Assembly (NCBI GenBank): GCA_049323895.1
Contig: JBMOKT010000014.1
Coordinates: forward strand, 34,139-98,138
DNA from: JBMOKT01 sp049323895
GTDB taxonomy: Bacteria > Bacillota > Peptococcia > Peptococcales > BICA1-8
Reading direction: 5' to 3'
Length of the DNA stretch: 64,000 nucleotides
Part shown: in pieces, positions 53,279-63,952 of the stretch
Numbering within the stretch: the first letter of the stretch is position 1
How the letters are laid out: each line of letters opens with the position of its first letter
The notes under the pieces: model-generated
Seen by the model: only the letters and a program-made list of their open reading frames with translations
Database searches by the model: none
Told to the model about the DNA's origin: nothing
Program-made: the position numbers and the translations under genes

Positions 53279-54424
53279 TTAATCTATGCTAATAACCTGA
53301 CCAAAACCCTTTTGATATCCCTCGCTTACTGAACCTGCGGGAGCCATAATTACCACCAGCCCCTTAGACCTTAGTTCTTGTGCCTTTTCTATGGCTTTTA
53401 GTCTTTGTCCATGTGCAAAAAGAACCAGAACCCGTTGAGGGGCAATTAGGATTTCTTCATCATTTATCACCCGCAGCAGGACATCGACATTAACTGCAAA
53501 GCCGGTAGCTGCAGCTTCCCGCCCAAAGCTTTTCAATAGACCGTCATATCTGCCGCCGGAACAAATAGGATAGGGGTTACCCTCACAGTATACGTTGTAA
53601 ATCAAACCCGTGTAATAGTTCTGTCTCCCTACCAGGCTTAAATCGAAACAAACATGTTGGATAATGTTATATTGGTCTAGGATATTCCATAAATTAGACA
53701 GCTCAGCAAATATATTATGCCACTCCAGACTATCAAACCAATCTTTGCCTTTTAAAACATCATCTATAGTTCCTCTGAATTTTAAAACCTTGTACAGGTA
53801 ATCTTTATATATATCATTAACATCTAAATCCTTGACCAGATTTTTATAACCTACATAATCGTGTTCAAGGAGACGTTTGAACAATTGTTCCTTTACTGTT
53901 TCACTACAGCCTATTTCCTGAAAAAGAAGCTCCAGGAATTTAGTGTGACCAATAGAAACTGTGAAGTTAGAATTTGTACACTCCAAAATAAGCTTGACAG
54001 CCAATGTTATTACTTCCGCATCTCCTTCTAAGGATTCAATGCCAATAAGTTCCAAGCCAATTTGGTTTAATTCATTAATCCCCTGACTGCCGTTATTGCG
54101 GTATACTTTGCCCTGGTACATCAAACGGATGGGGAGCTCAATATCCTGATATACTGATGATACAAAGCGGGCAATAGGAGCGGTAAAATCCGGGCGTAGA
54201 ATTACTGTTTTTCCTAAGGGGTCTAAGAATTTTATCAGCTTATCGTCCTGTATTTTAGAAAAAAGCCCCACTGTCTGATGGTATTCAACAATAGGAGTCT
54301 CTATCTCTTCATAGCCCCATTTTTCTAACAAATTTTTGGCCTTTGAAGTAATATTTTTAGTTAACAAAACCTTCTCCGGCATTACATCATTTGTCCCAAT
54401 AGGCTTTTCAAATAAAAAAGGCAT
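53279..54424 (-). CDS. hisZ: ATP phosphoribosyltransferase regulatory subunit HisZ
   Basis: A 381-residue protein related to histidyl-tRNA synthetase but without tRNA charging; it activates short HisG. It has class II synthetase-like segments (FEKPIGTNDVMPEK, ILRPDFTAPIARFV, MYQGKVYRNNGSQG, GGRYDGLLKSFGREAAATGFAV) and no anticodon-binding domain. The ATG at 54424 follows GGGG at eight bases; a GTG at 54433 is less likely. It is the first gene of the his operon, with a good promoter upstream. Confidence 0.93.
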   Translation of the reverse strand: MPFLFEKPIGTNDVMPEKVLLTKNITSKAKNLLEKWGYEEIETPIVEYHQTVGLFSKIQDDKLIKFLDPLGKTVILRPDFTAPIARFVSSVYQDIELPIRLMYQGKVYRNNGSQGINELNQIGLELIGIESLEGDAEVITLAVKLILECTNSNFTVSIGHTKFLELLFQEIGCSETVKEQLFKRLLEHDYVGYKNLVKDLDVNDIYKDYLYKVLKFRGTIDDVLKGKDWFDSLEWHNIFAELSNLWNILDQYNIIQHVCFDLSLVGRQNYYTGLIYNVYCEGNPYPICSGGRYDGLLKSFGREAAATGFAVNVDVLLRVINDEEILIAPQRVLVLFAHGQRLKAIEKAQELRSKGLVVIMAPAGSVSEGYQKGFGQVISID

Positions 54425-54478
54425 TCTAATCACCCCATATAATGCTTTACTATATTAAAGCGTAAATATATTAGATTG

Positions 54479-54507
54479 ATGATAACATAAATTATGCAGG
54501 TGGTCAA
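54479..54507 (-). promoter_or_regulatory. Promoter of the his operon
   Basis: TTGACC, 17 bases, TATCAT on the minus strand, 55 bases before the hisZ start. No T-box or leader peptide fits between it and the gene. Confidence 0.6.
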
Positions 54508-54546
54508 CGGAATATGACACAAAATTAGAACTAGTTTTAATTTTCC

Positions 54547-54576
54547 TTGACACTTAAGCTTGGCTAATGCTAAAAT
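54547..54576 (+). promoter_or_regulatory. Promoter of the alaR-alaT T-box unit
   Basis: TTGACA, 18 bases with TG before the -10, TAAAAT. It ends about 24 bases before the first T-box stem. Confidence 0.75.
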
Positions 54577-54597
54577 TATTTAAACTTAAATAAAATT

Positions 54598-54847
54598 AAA
54601 ACCGTGAAAGAGAAGAGTAATTGGTCACCTGTTGACCCCAGAGAGTCGGTGTTGGTGTAAATCCGATGCAACAGTCCAATGAAGCCCCTCTTGAGTGCCC
54701 CGCTGAAATTATAAATTTATTTAGTAGGCGGGCCGGATTCCTCCGTTATGGAAATGTGATTTTCACTGAGTGGGTCTTAAATAAGGCCAACTAGGGTGGT
54801 ACCGCGAGACATCTCTCGTCCCTATTTTTTAGGGGCGGGAGTTTTTT
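54598..54847 (+). ncRNA. T-box riboswitch, specifier read as GCC (alanine)
   Basis: The leader has a stem I beginning GTGAAAGAGAAGAGTAA and the specifier loop TGAAGCCC opposite it, with GCC at 54684-54686 after GAA. The T-box sequence AGGGTGGTACCGCG lies at 54793-54806. Its UGGU bulge fits tRNA with discriminator A, as tRNA-Ala has. The competing terminator is 54813-54847 (CTCTCGTCCCT pairing AGGGGCGGGAG, then T6). Low charging of tRNA-Ala should switch on the downstream aminotransferase. Confidence 0.88.
54813..54847 (+). terminator. T-box terminator
   Basis: An 11-bp stem with T6, mutually exclusive with the antiterminator formed by the T-box sequence. Confidence 0.88.
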
Positions 54848-54873
54848 AATTTAGTGACATTGTCACTAAATTA
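54847..54873. promoter_or_regulatory. 27-base perfect palindrome before alaR
   Basis: TAATTTAGTGACA, T, TGTCACTAAATTA: two perfect 13-base arms around one base, just after the T-box terminator and 124 bases before the alaR ATG. The form suits a dimeric regulator, possibly AlaR itself. No T-run follows. Confidence 0.6.
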
Positions 54874-54996
54874 AAACGTCTGGTCGTCTATTCGCCTTAT
54901 CGTCTTTCGTCTATATTCATAAATTATACTTTATAAGTGTGGTCCAAAGGACCCCGTTGTTTAATTAATATCTACAACAATAGGAGGTTTTATTTT

Positions 54997-55488
54997 ATGG
55001 CTGATTTAAAGCGCGAAGTTTTGCAGCTGTTGGAAAACGACAGCCGTCTTTCCAAGGAACAACTGGCAAAAATGCTCAATGTGGGCAAAGAGGATATTGC
55101 CAGGGTCATTGAAGAACTGGAACAGGATGGGGTTATTTTAAAGTACCATACGGTAATAAACTGGGAGAAACAGTCTTCTCCCCGGGTGACGGCGTTAATC
55201 GAGGTAACTATAACTCCCCAGCGGGAATTCGGCTTTGATAAGATTGCAGAGCGTATCTACCGTTTCCCCCAGGTTAAATCAGTATATTTAATGTCCGGCT
55301 CCTATGATTTATGTGTAATTATCGAAGGAGAAACCATGCACGATATTTCCTTCTTTGTCTCTGAAAAACTGGCTCCTCTGGAGCATGTCAACGGTACACG
55401 GACCCATTTTGTAATGAAGCGTTATAAGGAAGACGGCGTAATATTCAGCGGTGAAGAAAATGACAAAAGGCTGGTGATCTCCCCATGA
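54997..55488 (+). CDS. alaR: Lrp/AsnC-family regulator AlaR-like
   Basis: A 163-residue regulator with an AsnC-type helix-turn-helix (about 1-60, LKREVLQLLENDSRLSKEQL) and an RAM ligand domain (about 70-145, ALIEVTITPQREFGFDKIAE). It is followed by an aminotransferase in a four-base overlap, the alaR-alaT (yugG-yugH) arrangement of Bacillus. ATG 54997 has TAGGAGG eight bases upstream; an in-frame extension to 54937 lacks a site. The alanine T-box upstream supports the name. A palindrome in its leader may be its own operator. Confidence 0.85.
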   Translation: MADLKREVLQLLENDSRLSKEQLAKMLNVGKEDIARVIEELEQDGVILKYHTVINWEKQSSPRVTALIEVTITPQREFGFDKIAERIYRFPQVKSVYLMSGSYDLCVIIEGETMHDISFFVSEKLAPLEHVNGTRTHFVMKRYKEDGVIFSGEENDKRLVISP

Positions 55489-56651
55489 AAGTTAATCCGG
55501 GCTCTTTCATCAATGACAAGGTTAAAAAATTACCTCCCTCAGGCATCAGGAAGTTTTTTGATTTGGTAAGTCAAACGGAAGGGGTTATCTCCCTTGGCGT
55601 GGGTGAGCCGGATTTTGTAACTCCCTGGCATATCAGGGAAGCCTGCTACTATTCATTAGAAAAAGGCTTTACCATGTATACCTCAAATTATGGAATGCCT
55701 GAATTAAGGAAGGAAATTAGCAATTACTTAAAAAAATACCAGACTGAATACAGTCCTGTGGATGAAATTTTAGTTACAGTGGGAGTTAGTGAAGCGGTAG
55801 ATTTGGCACTAAGAGCCCTCATATCCGCTGGTGATGAGGTATTAATCCCCGACCCGTCCTTTGTTTCCTACTCACCAGGGGCATTGTTGGCGGACGGAGT
55901 CCCCATACCCCTAGGTACTTTTGAAAACGATAATTTTAAGCTGACTGCTGAAGAATTGAAATCTAAGATTACACCTCGTTCAAAGGTCTTGCTGCTGACG
56001 TTCCCTAATAATCCTACGGGAGCTGTGATGACAAAAGAAGATTTGCAAGCTATAGCCCAGGTTGTAGAAGAAAATAATCTGGTGGTAATTTCCGATGAAA
56101 TATATGGTGAACTTACTTATGAAGGAAAGCATTTTTCCTTCGCTGCCCTGCCTGGAATGTGGGAAAGGACAGTAACCCTAAACGGTTTTTCCAAGGCCTT
56201 TGCCATGACCGGCTGGCGCATAGGATATGCGGCAGCCCCTAAAGAAATTATCAGCGCTATGATGAAAATACATCAATACAGCATAATGTGCGCTCCTATT
56301 ATGGGTCAAAAAGCTGCATTGGAAGCCTTAAAAAATGGTGAGAATGAAATGAAGAAAATGGTGCAGTCCTTCAACCAGCGCCGCAACCTGATTGTAAATG
56401 GGCTGAGAGAGCTTGGTTTAACATGTTTTGAACCAAAGGGTTCCTTCTATGCCTTTCCTTCTATTAAGTCAACTGGACTTTCTTCTGAGGAATTTGCCGA
56501 AAGGTTACTGACTGAAGAAAAGGTTGCTGTTGTCCCTGGCAATGCCTTTGGTGAAAGCGGCCAAGGATTTATCCGCTGCTGCTATGCCGCCTCTGTCAGC
56601 AATATCAATGAGGCATTGGAACGGATGGGGAGATTTATAAGCAGGCTGTAG
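55485..56651 (+). CDS. alaT: Class I aminotransferase, probable alanine aminotransferase AlaT
   Basis: A 388-residue PLP enzyme of the AspC/AlaT subgroup. It has GVGEPDFVTPWHIREAC, LTFPNNPTGAVMTKEDL, SDEIYGEL and the PLP lysine in GFSKAFAMTGWRIGYA; the carboxylate-binding arginine is in GQGFIRCCYA. Substrate cannot be read from sequence, but alaR before it and an alanine T-box point to alanine formation from pyruvate and glutamate. It could also act as the missing HisC, which I consider less likely. Confidence 0.87.
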   Translation: MKVNPGSFINDKVKKLPPSGIRKFFDLVSQTEGVISLGVGEPDFVTPWHIREACYYSLEKGFTMYTSNYGMPELRKEISNYLKKYQTEYSPVDEILVTVGVSEAVDLALRALISAGDEVLIPDPSFVSYSPGALLADGVPIPLGTFENDNFKLTAEELKSKITPRSKVLLLTFPNNPTGAVMTKEDLQAIAQVVEENNLVVISDEIYGELTYEGKHFSFAALPGMWERTVTLNGFSKAFAMTGWRIGYAAAPKEIISAMMKIHQYSIMCAPIMGQKAALEALKNGENEMKKMVQSFNQRRNLIVNGLRELGLTCFEPKGSFYAFPSIKSTGLSSEEFAERLLTEEKVAVVPGNAFGESGQGFIRCCYAASVSNINEALERMGRFISRL

Positions 56652-56947
56652 ATGATAGTGGAAAAGTTAAAGAGTGGAAGAATTGAAGAGGTTAAGGTTA
56701 AGGTAAACTTATGTGATATTCTGCATGACAGGTAAAGGTTAAGAAAATAATAATAATGAAGTAGGGGGCGGTTTCCATGCCACCCCTCTTATAATTAGTT
56801 CCATATCATATCATTGAATAATAAATACTATCTAGAATGATGTTAAAACGTGTTAGTCTTTTGGGTCGGAGATCGCCGCGCTTCGCTCGCGATGACTTGG
56901 GTTAAATTTGCCGACGCCCACTGACATCCGGTTTATCCCTAAAGCAA
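56652..56947. repeat. alaT-glpC gap with AGGTAAAGG words
   Basis: AGGTTAAGGTAAACTT and GACAGGTAAAGGTTAAG words lie at 56688-56745 and a GATCGCCGCGCTTCGCTCGCG inverted repeat at 56871-56890. Nothing else is seen. Confidence 0.5.
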
Positions 56948-58129
56948 TTACTGACCTAATAAATAATCCCGCAAGATTATCGCCGGATGCTTTACTGCCA
57001 CACCTGTGCCGTGAACAATCTGCAGCTTGCATGTGCCACAATCTGTTATTACTAAGGGAACCTGGTTCTTTTGAATCTCCTCAAACAATGGGCGACCAAT
57101 TTCCATGGCTAAGGGATACTTTTCTTTTTTAAAGCCGTAGGTTCCGGATATCCCGCAGCAGTAGCTATCCTCAACAATCAGCTCCTCCACGGCATATTTA
57201 CTCAATAAAGCTGCGGCAGGAGTACCTATGCCCTGAGCCGTTAAATGGCAGGGAACATGATAATATGCCTTTGCCAGCTTTTCTCTGCCGCTAAAAGGGT
57301 CATTATCCTCTTCTGCCAGCAATTCAAAAAGATCCCACACATTCCTTCGCAAATGGTTTGTTTTCTCTCCTGGAATCATAGCAGCGTATTCCTCTTTAAG
57401 AGCTAAACCACAGCTGGAGCATGAGGTTACAATTTTATATCCTTTTTCGATAAATTCTTGGAAGATGTTAATGTTTTTATCGGCTAGCTGTTGAAACTCA
57501 GTAATTAAGCCGTTACTTACCATAGGTGTTCCACAGCAGTCGACAGGAGCTATTTCTACCTGATAGCCATAGGCTTGGAGCAAGTCAACAGCGGCCTGCA
57601 TAATTTCCGGTTCATTGTAAGAAGCATAACAACCCGGATAATATAAAACCTTCTTTGTTTTGGCGACATTACTTACTCTTATCTTCAGTTTTTTATATTC
57701 TGGAAAATCCCGCTTGGCTATCCCTACCAAACCCATTGCCTGCTTTGTCAATGGAAACTTTAGTCCAAAGTTTGCCATTGCCGGGATGTTTTTAGCGATT
57801 TTTCCCCACCACACATTATGGGCTAATACCCAGTCACGGGTCTTTTTCAAAAAGCCTCCCTTGATGTTTGCTTTGTTTTTTAGATTATAATAGGAAGGCT
57901 TTACTCCATGGGGACAGGCAATATCGCATCTTTTGCAGTTAGTACAGTAGGCCAGACTTTTATCAACCTCTAGGGGTTCATTCTCACCCTTGGCCAGCCG
58001 CAAACGTTCCAGCTCAGGACCTAACTGCTTAGGACCTGGAAAAGCAGGGCGGTTGGCCACTACTGGGCATTGGGTATGGCAGGTACTGCACTTTAAGCAG
58101 TGGTCTAAATTACCTTGAATTTTACCCAT
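56948..58129 (-). CDS. glpC: Anaerobic glycerol-3-phosphate dehydrogenase subunit C
   Basis: The iron-sulfur subunit that links GlpAB to the quinone pool, 393 residues. Two [4Fe-4S] ferredoxin motifs lie near residues 14-24 (CLKCSTCHTQCP) and 62-73 (CTNCKRCDIACPHG). Two CCG domains follow: YYPGCYASYNEPE with CCGTPMVSNG, and CSSCG/YHVPCH with CCGISGTYGF. It overlaps glpB by eight bases. Last gene of glpKABC. Confidence 0.93.
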   Translation of the reverse strand: MGKIQGNLDHCLKCSTCHTQCPVVANRPAFPGPKQLGPELERLRLAKGENEPLEVDKSLAYCTNCKRCDIACPHGVKPSYYNLKNKANIKGGFLKKTRDWVLAHNVWWGKIAKNIPAMANFGLKFPLTKQAMGLVGIAKRDFPEYKKLKIRVSNVAKTKKVLYYPGCYASYNEPEIMQAAVDLLQAYGYQVEIAPVDCCGTPMVSNGLITEFQQLADKNINIFQEFIEKGYKIVTSCSSCGLALKEEYAAMIPGEKTNHLRRNVWDLFELLAEEDNDPFSGREKLAKAYYHVPCHLTAQGIGTPAAALLSKYAVEELIVEDSYCCGISGTYGFKKEKYPLAMEIGRPLFEEIQKNQVPLVITDCGTCKLQIVHGTGVAVKHPAIILRDYLLGQ

Positions 58130-59390
58130 TGCAAGTCCCTCCTTTGGCAGCCTGCATTCCCGCTTTATAACCGGAAGTTACGGCTACCCCGTTGCCACTT
58201 TTTTCTACAAATGGGTCATAGCCGGCTAAGGTAGCTCCCGCTACAAAAACATTGGATAAAATTACGTCTCCTGTTTGAGGGTTTATAGGCTGCAAACTGG
58301 AATTTACCTTAATACCCGCTTGGGCTAAAGGCTGACTCTCCAGGCTGAAAAATTCTTTGGTACCATATACCTGGGGTGTAATTACGGGTAAGCCGAAGAC
58401 ATTATCAACTACTTTTTTTGGGGAAACCTGCAGTCCTTCCCCTAACACCCCGCCAGTGGCCAAACAGTAGTTTTCAGCCTTTATTACCTTTTCCCTTCCA
58501 CTGGCACTTGAAATGAGGATATGATTGCATTTCCCTCCGCTGCAATCTGCACCTGCAGTGGGATGACCAATTATCATCTCTACACCCTTTTCCCTTAAAT
58601 AGCCTTTATAAGCCTCGGCGAGGCGATACCCCATCACAGAAGGGGGCAGTGTGGGTATCTCTATTACCCCGCAATTTAAGGTCTCTTCAATATCTTCAAT
58701 TACCTGGCGCCATTTATTAACTCCTAAAACAGCCGGCATTAGAACAAGAGTGTTTTTCCCTTTATACTTTTCCAACTGGCTGATTAATCTAACTCGTAAA
58801 TCATCCTTTTCCAGGCTTAAAGCTAAGTCAAAGCTGTTTAGCTCTCGGGGAATACGAAGCCCAAGTTCCACCCACATAGAACCTACAGTCCTCTTAGTTT
58901 GCTTCTCAAGGTTTTGGGCAACATAGGCAGGATAAAAATCTCCCAATTCTCTAATACCAACAACCAATAGTTCCTGATAGTTACCCAGCCTTTTATCTGC
59001 AGATACAGGGTAAAAGGAAGTGGGAACCAACGCCCCGGCCGCTGTCGGCAGCATAATATTTTCCCGAAGGCTGCCTGCATACGGCAAACCGATTTCCTTG
59101 GTTACATCAAGGAATATATCAAAAGACCGAATAATATTTTCAAGCCCAACCAGTGCATAGGGATGGGACGGATTACTTTCAATAAGCTTCCTCACGCCCT
59201 CCTCAGGATTTTCCAAAGGACTATGGGAGGTTGTTGGAAAATACCCTAAAAAATCAATATATCCTGATGCAGAGTAGAGATTTCCTAAACCTTTGCTGAC
59301 AATAATAGTTTTTTTACCTTCCTTTATTGCCGCTGTGGCCGCGCTAAATCCTGCCAGACCAGCACCTATTACCGCTACATCATAACCCAT
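58122..59390 (-). CDS. glpB: Anaerobic glycerol-3-phosphate dehydrogenase subunit B
   Basis: A 422-residue FAD/FMN-binding subunit with a dinucleotide fold at the N-terminus (YDVAVIGAGLAGFSAATAA), SASGYIDFLG, and a C-terminal FAD segment VFVAGATLAGYDPFVEKSGNGVAV. It completes GlpABC, which oxidises glycerol 3-phosphate to dihydroxyacetone phosphate without oxygen. ATG 59390 lies inside the end of glpA in another frame, so translation is coupled. Confidence 0.92.
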   Translation of the reverse strand: MGYDVAVIGAGLAGFSAATAAIKEGKKTIIVSKGLGNLYSASGYIDFLGYFPTTSHSPLENPEEGVRKLIESNPSHPYALVGLENIIRSFDIFLDVTKEIGLPYAGSLRENIMLPTAAGALVPTSFYPVSADKRLGNYQELLVVGIRELGDFYPAYVAQNLEKQTKRTVGSMWVELGLRIPRELNSFDLALSLEKDDLRVRLISQLEKYKGKNTLVLMPAVLGVNKWRQVIEDIEETLNCGVIEIPTLPPSVMGYRLAEAYKGYLREKGVEMIIGHPTAGADCSGGKCNHILISSASGREKVIKAENYCLATGGVLGEGLQVSPKKVVDNVFGLPVITPQVYGTKEFFSLESQPLAQAGIKVNSSLQPINPQTGDVILSNVFVAGATLAGYDPFVEKSGNGVAVTSGYKAGMQAAKGGTCNG

Positions 59391-60900
59391 GATTATCACT
59401 ATCCAATCTCTCTAAGTTCAAGAGTCCAAGATAAATACCCCTGGTCAGCTGGGTCTCTTGGGCCTGCTGCCCCCATAAAACAGGTTTAGTCCCTTTCCAC
59501 CGCTCCTCAATATGGTCCTTAAGAAGCTTATTAGCTTCAGTAATTTTTAAGCTTCTGCTCTCATGAAAATAACCAGCCGCCCTTAGGGTACAAAAGGTCC
59601 CCTGGCATGGTCCCATACCTAGACGGGTAATCCTGCGGACATCACTTAGGGAAAAATGTTCTTTGCCATGTACCGCCTCATCCAGCATCCTTTTGCTTAC
59701 CATTTCACACTGGCAAAGATATTCTCCCTGCTGACCATTGCCCTTGGAAACCGGTGAATAAATCATCTCACGATGAGTTATGCAAGGCTTATCTACGCCC
59801 AGTTTTTCCGCTACAAAATCCGTTGCAGCCTTAGCCATCAGACGATACGTGGTCAGTTTGCCACCTACCAGGGAAATCATCCCTTGTAAGCCACTGAGCT
59901 CACCATGGTCAATCAAACTAAAATCCCTGGTCGCATTCCTGCCTGCCTTACCTCCGTCGGGTTGATAAAGGGGACGCACCCCTGCAAAAGCCCTTATTAA
60001 CCGCATATTTTTAAGATCAGGCACCAGGTTGGAACCCTCTTCCAATAGGTCTAATACCTCATCTAAGGTGGCCTCATTATCATCCGGGTTGGCTGTTAAC
60101 TTGGAAGTGGTGCCAAAGACTGTGACACTTCCGTGGGGTACAAAAATATCCCCGTCACCAGGTGGGCGCAAATGGTTTAAAACCCGCTTTGTTATCCGAT
60201 GATTAAATATTACCAGTACCCCTTTGTCCGGGCTGACATTAATATTCTGACCAGCTAAGCCCGCAATCTCCCCTGCCCATGCACCTGCAGCATTTATTAC
60301 ATACTCACATGCAATAAATTCTTCTTTGCCCGAAAATTTATCCTTAACATATACTCCCCTTACTTGGTTCCCTTCAATCTTGAAACCTATAATCTTAGTG
60401 TAGTTTCTCCCTTTGGCCCCAGCCTTTTCTGCCGAAAAAACGTTGGCTGCAGCCAAAGAAAAACCATCTACTGCGGCATCGGGCACAAAATATGCCTTAG
60501 TCATATTTGGAGTCAAGGCAGGCTCCTCACTGCTTAAATCTTTTATCGATACCTCTTTGGTGTTAATGCCGGCTTTTTTACACCCTGCCAGCCATTTATC
60601 AATATAAGATGGGTCATCTTTTTGGGTTGCTATAAACATGCCGCCGGTGTCCTCGATACAGCCGGGGGCAATTTGCTTTAGTATCATATTCTCCTGAATG
60701 CATTCCTCAGCGGAATGCAAATCCTTAACAACGTAACGGGCTCCGCTATGCAAAAGGCCATGGAATCTGCCGCTGGTGCCTGTAGCAAAATCATTCTGCT
60801 CCACCAAAAGACAGTCAATGCCCCGCAAAGCTAAATCCCTCAAGATGCCTGTTCCGGTGGCTCCTCCACCAATAACAACCACCTGAACTTTGTCAGCCAT
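59380..60900 (-). CDS. glpA: Anaerobic glycerol-3-phosphate dehydrogenase subunit A
   Basis: The catalytic FAD subunit, 506 residues. It has VVVIGGGATGTGILRDLALRG, RFHGLLHSGARYVVKD, and a C-terminal BFD-like [2Fe-2S] domain with CQCEMVSKRM and GMGPCQGTFC near residues 405-450. That domain distinguishes GlpA from aerobic GlpD. It lies between glpK and glpB. Confidence 0.94.
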   Translation of the reverse strand: MADKVQVVVIGGGATGTGILRDLALRGIDCLLVEQNDFATGTSGRFHGLLHSGARYVVKDLHSAEECIQENMILKQIAPGCIEDTGGMFIATQKDDPSYIDKWLAGCKKAGINTKEVSIKDLSSEEPALTPNMTKAYFVPDAAVDGFSLAAANVFSAEKAGAKGRNYTKIIGFKIEGNQVRGVYVKDKFSGKEEFIACEYVINAAGAWAGEIAGLAGQNINVSPDKGVLVIFNHRITKRVLNHLRPPGDGDIFVPHGSVTVFGTTSKLTANPDDNEATLDEVLDLLEEGSNLVPDLKNMRLIRAFAGVRPLYQPDGGKAGRNATRDFSLIDHGELSGLQGMISLVGGKLTTYRLMAKAATDFVAEKLGVDKPCITHREMIYSPVSKGNGQQGEYLCQCEMVSKRMLDEAVHGKEHFSLSDVRRITRLGMGPCQGTFCTLRAAGYFHESRSLKITEANKLLKDHIEERWKGTKPVLWGQQAQETQLTRGIYLGLLNLERLDSDNHGL

Positions 60901-60912
60901 TTGAACACCTCC

Positions 60913-62660
<1,748 letters not shown>

Positions 62661-62666
62661 TATTTT

Positions 62667-62693
62667 AAAAAAGCCGGGTTTTCTCTCGATTAC
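62667..62693 (-). terminator. Terminator of the M24-fold gene
   Basis: Minus strand AGCTGGGT, loop, ACCCGGCT then T6. Confidence 0.85.
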
Positions 62694-62727
62694 CCAGCTC
62701 CTTAAGCATATTTTGCTCAGACTTAAC

Positions 62728-63843
62728 TTATATTTCTAAAATAAGGGGACGGACAATTTTACTGTCCTTAACTTCCACCACAGCAGTAGGCCACCATTTA
62801 GGAAGGGTATCAAGTATTAAAGGCGTTCCTTCTTTTTGCACTAAAATGGTGCTTTCACTTTTAGTGCCTTGTATAGTTGGATTCCAGCCAAACATTTGGT
62901 TTTCCCGGACTATTTCATTACGCTCAGCAGCCCTGAATTCCCGGGGTCCGTAACCAATTGCCCCTCCCTGGTGGTGAAGTTTCCACTCTTCAGGATAACC
63001 AAGCTCAGCATATTTCTTTTTGCCTTCTATAAATGCCAGATCACTTTCCTGACCGGCAATAGTATTTGCTATCATTACTGCATCTACCTCATTAACCTTT
63101 AGCTGCTTTTGGGCAAGCTCCTGAGGTACACTTCCCAGGTAAAAAGATCTGGTCAGGGTAATATGAATACCCCATTTCTCACCGACAAGACTGATCAATC
63201 CATATTGGCTCAGCTTGGTATCAGTTAGTACCGGGTGACGGCAGCCGAATACCCTCTGGTCAAACCCAATTAGTAATACGGCGGGTCTAACTCCGGAATA
63301 TAAGAGTCTGCCGCTTAGCTCTGCTGCCAGTTGTTGTTCAGATATGCCAGCTTTTACACCTGCAATTACAGCAGCAGTTTCATTTGAACAAATCTGCGCA
63401 ACGGTAGTGGCTTTTTGAACCTCTGCTTCTGTTAAAGAGAACCTTAGTGTATCAATATCATCACTTATACTGTCCATTCCAGGAATGGGTACATCACTGG
63501 CTATTTTGGCTGTGCCTGCAACCTCTTTAATGGCTTGGACAGGATTGCTGAACCAATCATAAGTAACAGGCTCAAAGCCTTGTCCCTTAACCTGTTCATT
63601 AGTAATACGTTCGATCTCATTACGAGGAGCAAACACGTATTTTTTGTCTTTCATTATCAGGAGGATTGAACAGCCCCTCTCAGAACCGGTAACAACCCTA
63701 TTGGTTCCTCCTCCTGTAAACCAGGCATAATTCATGTATTTAAAGAGGCATATCCCATCAAAGCCTAGTTTCTCTGCTAAATTTTTGACTCTTTGTTCTT
63801 TAATTATTAGTTCCTCTTGTAAAAGGGTTTGACTTATTTCCAT
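62728..63843 (-). CDS. Creatinase-fold (M24) protein lacking metal ligands
   Basis: A 371-residue cytosolic protein with a creatinase N-terminal domain (about 1-135) and a pita-bread domain (about 145-371). In Xaa-Pro peptidases two aspartates, a histidine and two glutamates bind metal. Here the aspartate region reads LVGEKWGIHITLTRSF without the aspartates, the histidine is kept in HHQGGAIGY, and the first glutamate is Asn in GWNPTIQG. So it is unlikely to be a metallopeptidase; creatinase itself uses no metal, so another hydrolysis is possible. ATG 63843 has AGGGAG at eight bases. Substrate unknown. Confidence 0.82.
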   Translation of the reverse strand: MEISQTLLQEELIIKEQRVKNLAEKLGFDGICLFKYMNYAWFTGGGTNRVVTGSERGCSILLIMKDKKYVFAPRNEIERITNEQVKGQGFEPVTYDWFSNPVQAIKEVAGTAKIASDVPIPGMDSISDDIDTLRFSLTEAEVQKATTVAQICSNETAAVIAGVKAGISEQQLAAELSGRLLYSGVRPAVLLIGFDQRVFGCRHPVLTDTKLSQYGLISLVGEKWGIHITLTRSFYLGSVPQELAQKQLKVNEVDAVMIANTIAGQESDLAFIEGKKKYAELGYPEEWKLHHQGGAIGYGPREFRAAERNEIVRENQMFGWNPTIQGTKSESTILVQKEGTPLILDTLPKWWPTAVVEVKDSKIVRPLILEI

Positions 63844-63868
63844 TGCCATATCTCCCTTACGTTAGTTA

Positions 63869-63952
63869 CTAGTTGGTAAGTATCAGGACATCGATTACAC
63901 TTCTAAGCCTGAAATCTGTATCAGGACATCGATTACAACTTTGTACTTACCA
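63869..63952. repeat. Paired direct repeats inside an inverted repeat
   Basis: The 20-base unit GTATCAGGACATCGATTACA occurs at 63880-63899 and 63918-63937. TTGGTAAGTA (63869-63878) and TACTTACCAA (63943-63952) flank the pair as inverted repeats. It lies just upstream of the M24-fold gene. Confidence 0.75.

Noticed and set aside
55485..56651. Aminotransferase as HisC, to complete the his operon
   Set aside because: It reads away from the his genes, is coupled to an AsnC-type regulator and lies behind an alanine-type T-box; AlaT fits better, though not proven.
56853..57041. 62-codon minus-strand frame at the end of glpC
   Set aside because: It overlaps the well-supported glpC gene in another frame and has low-quality composition.
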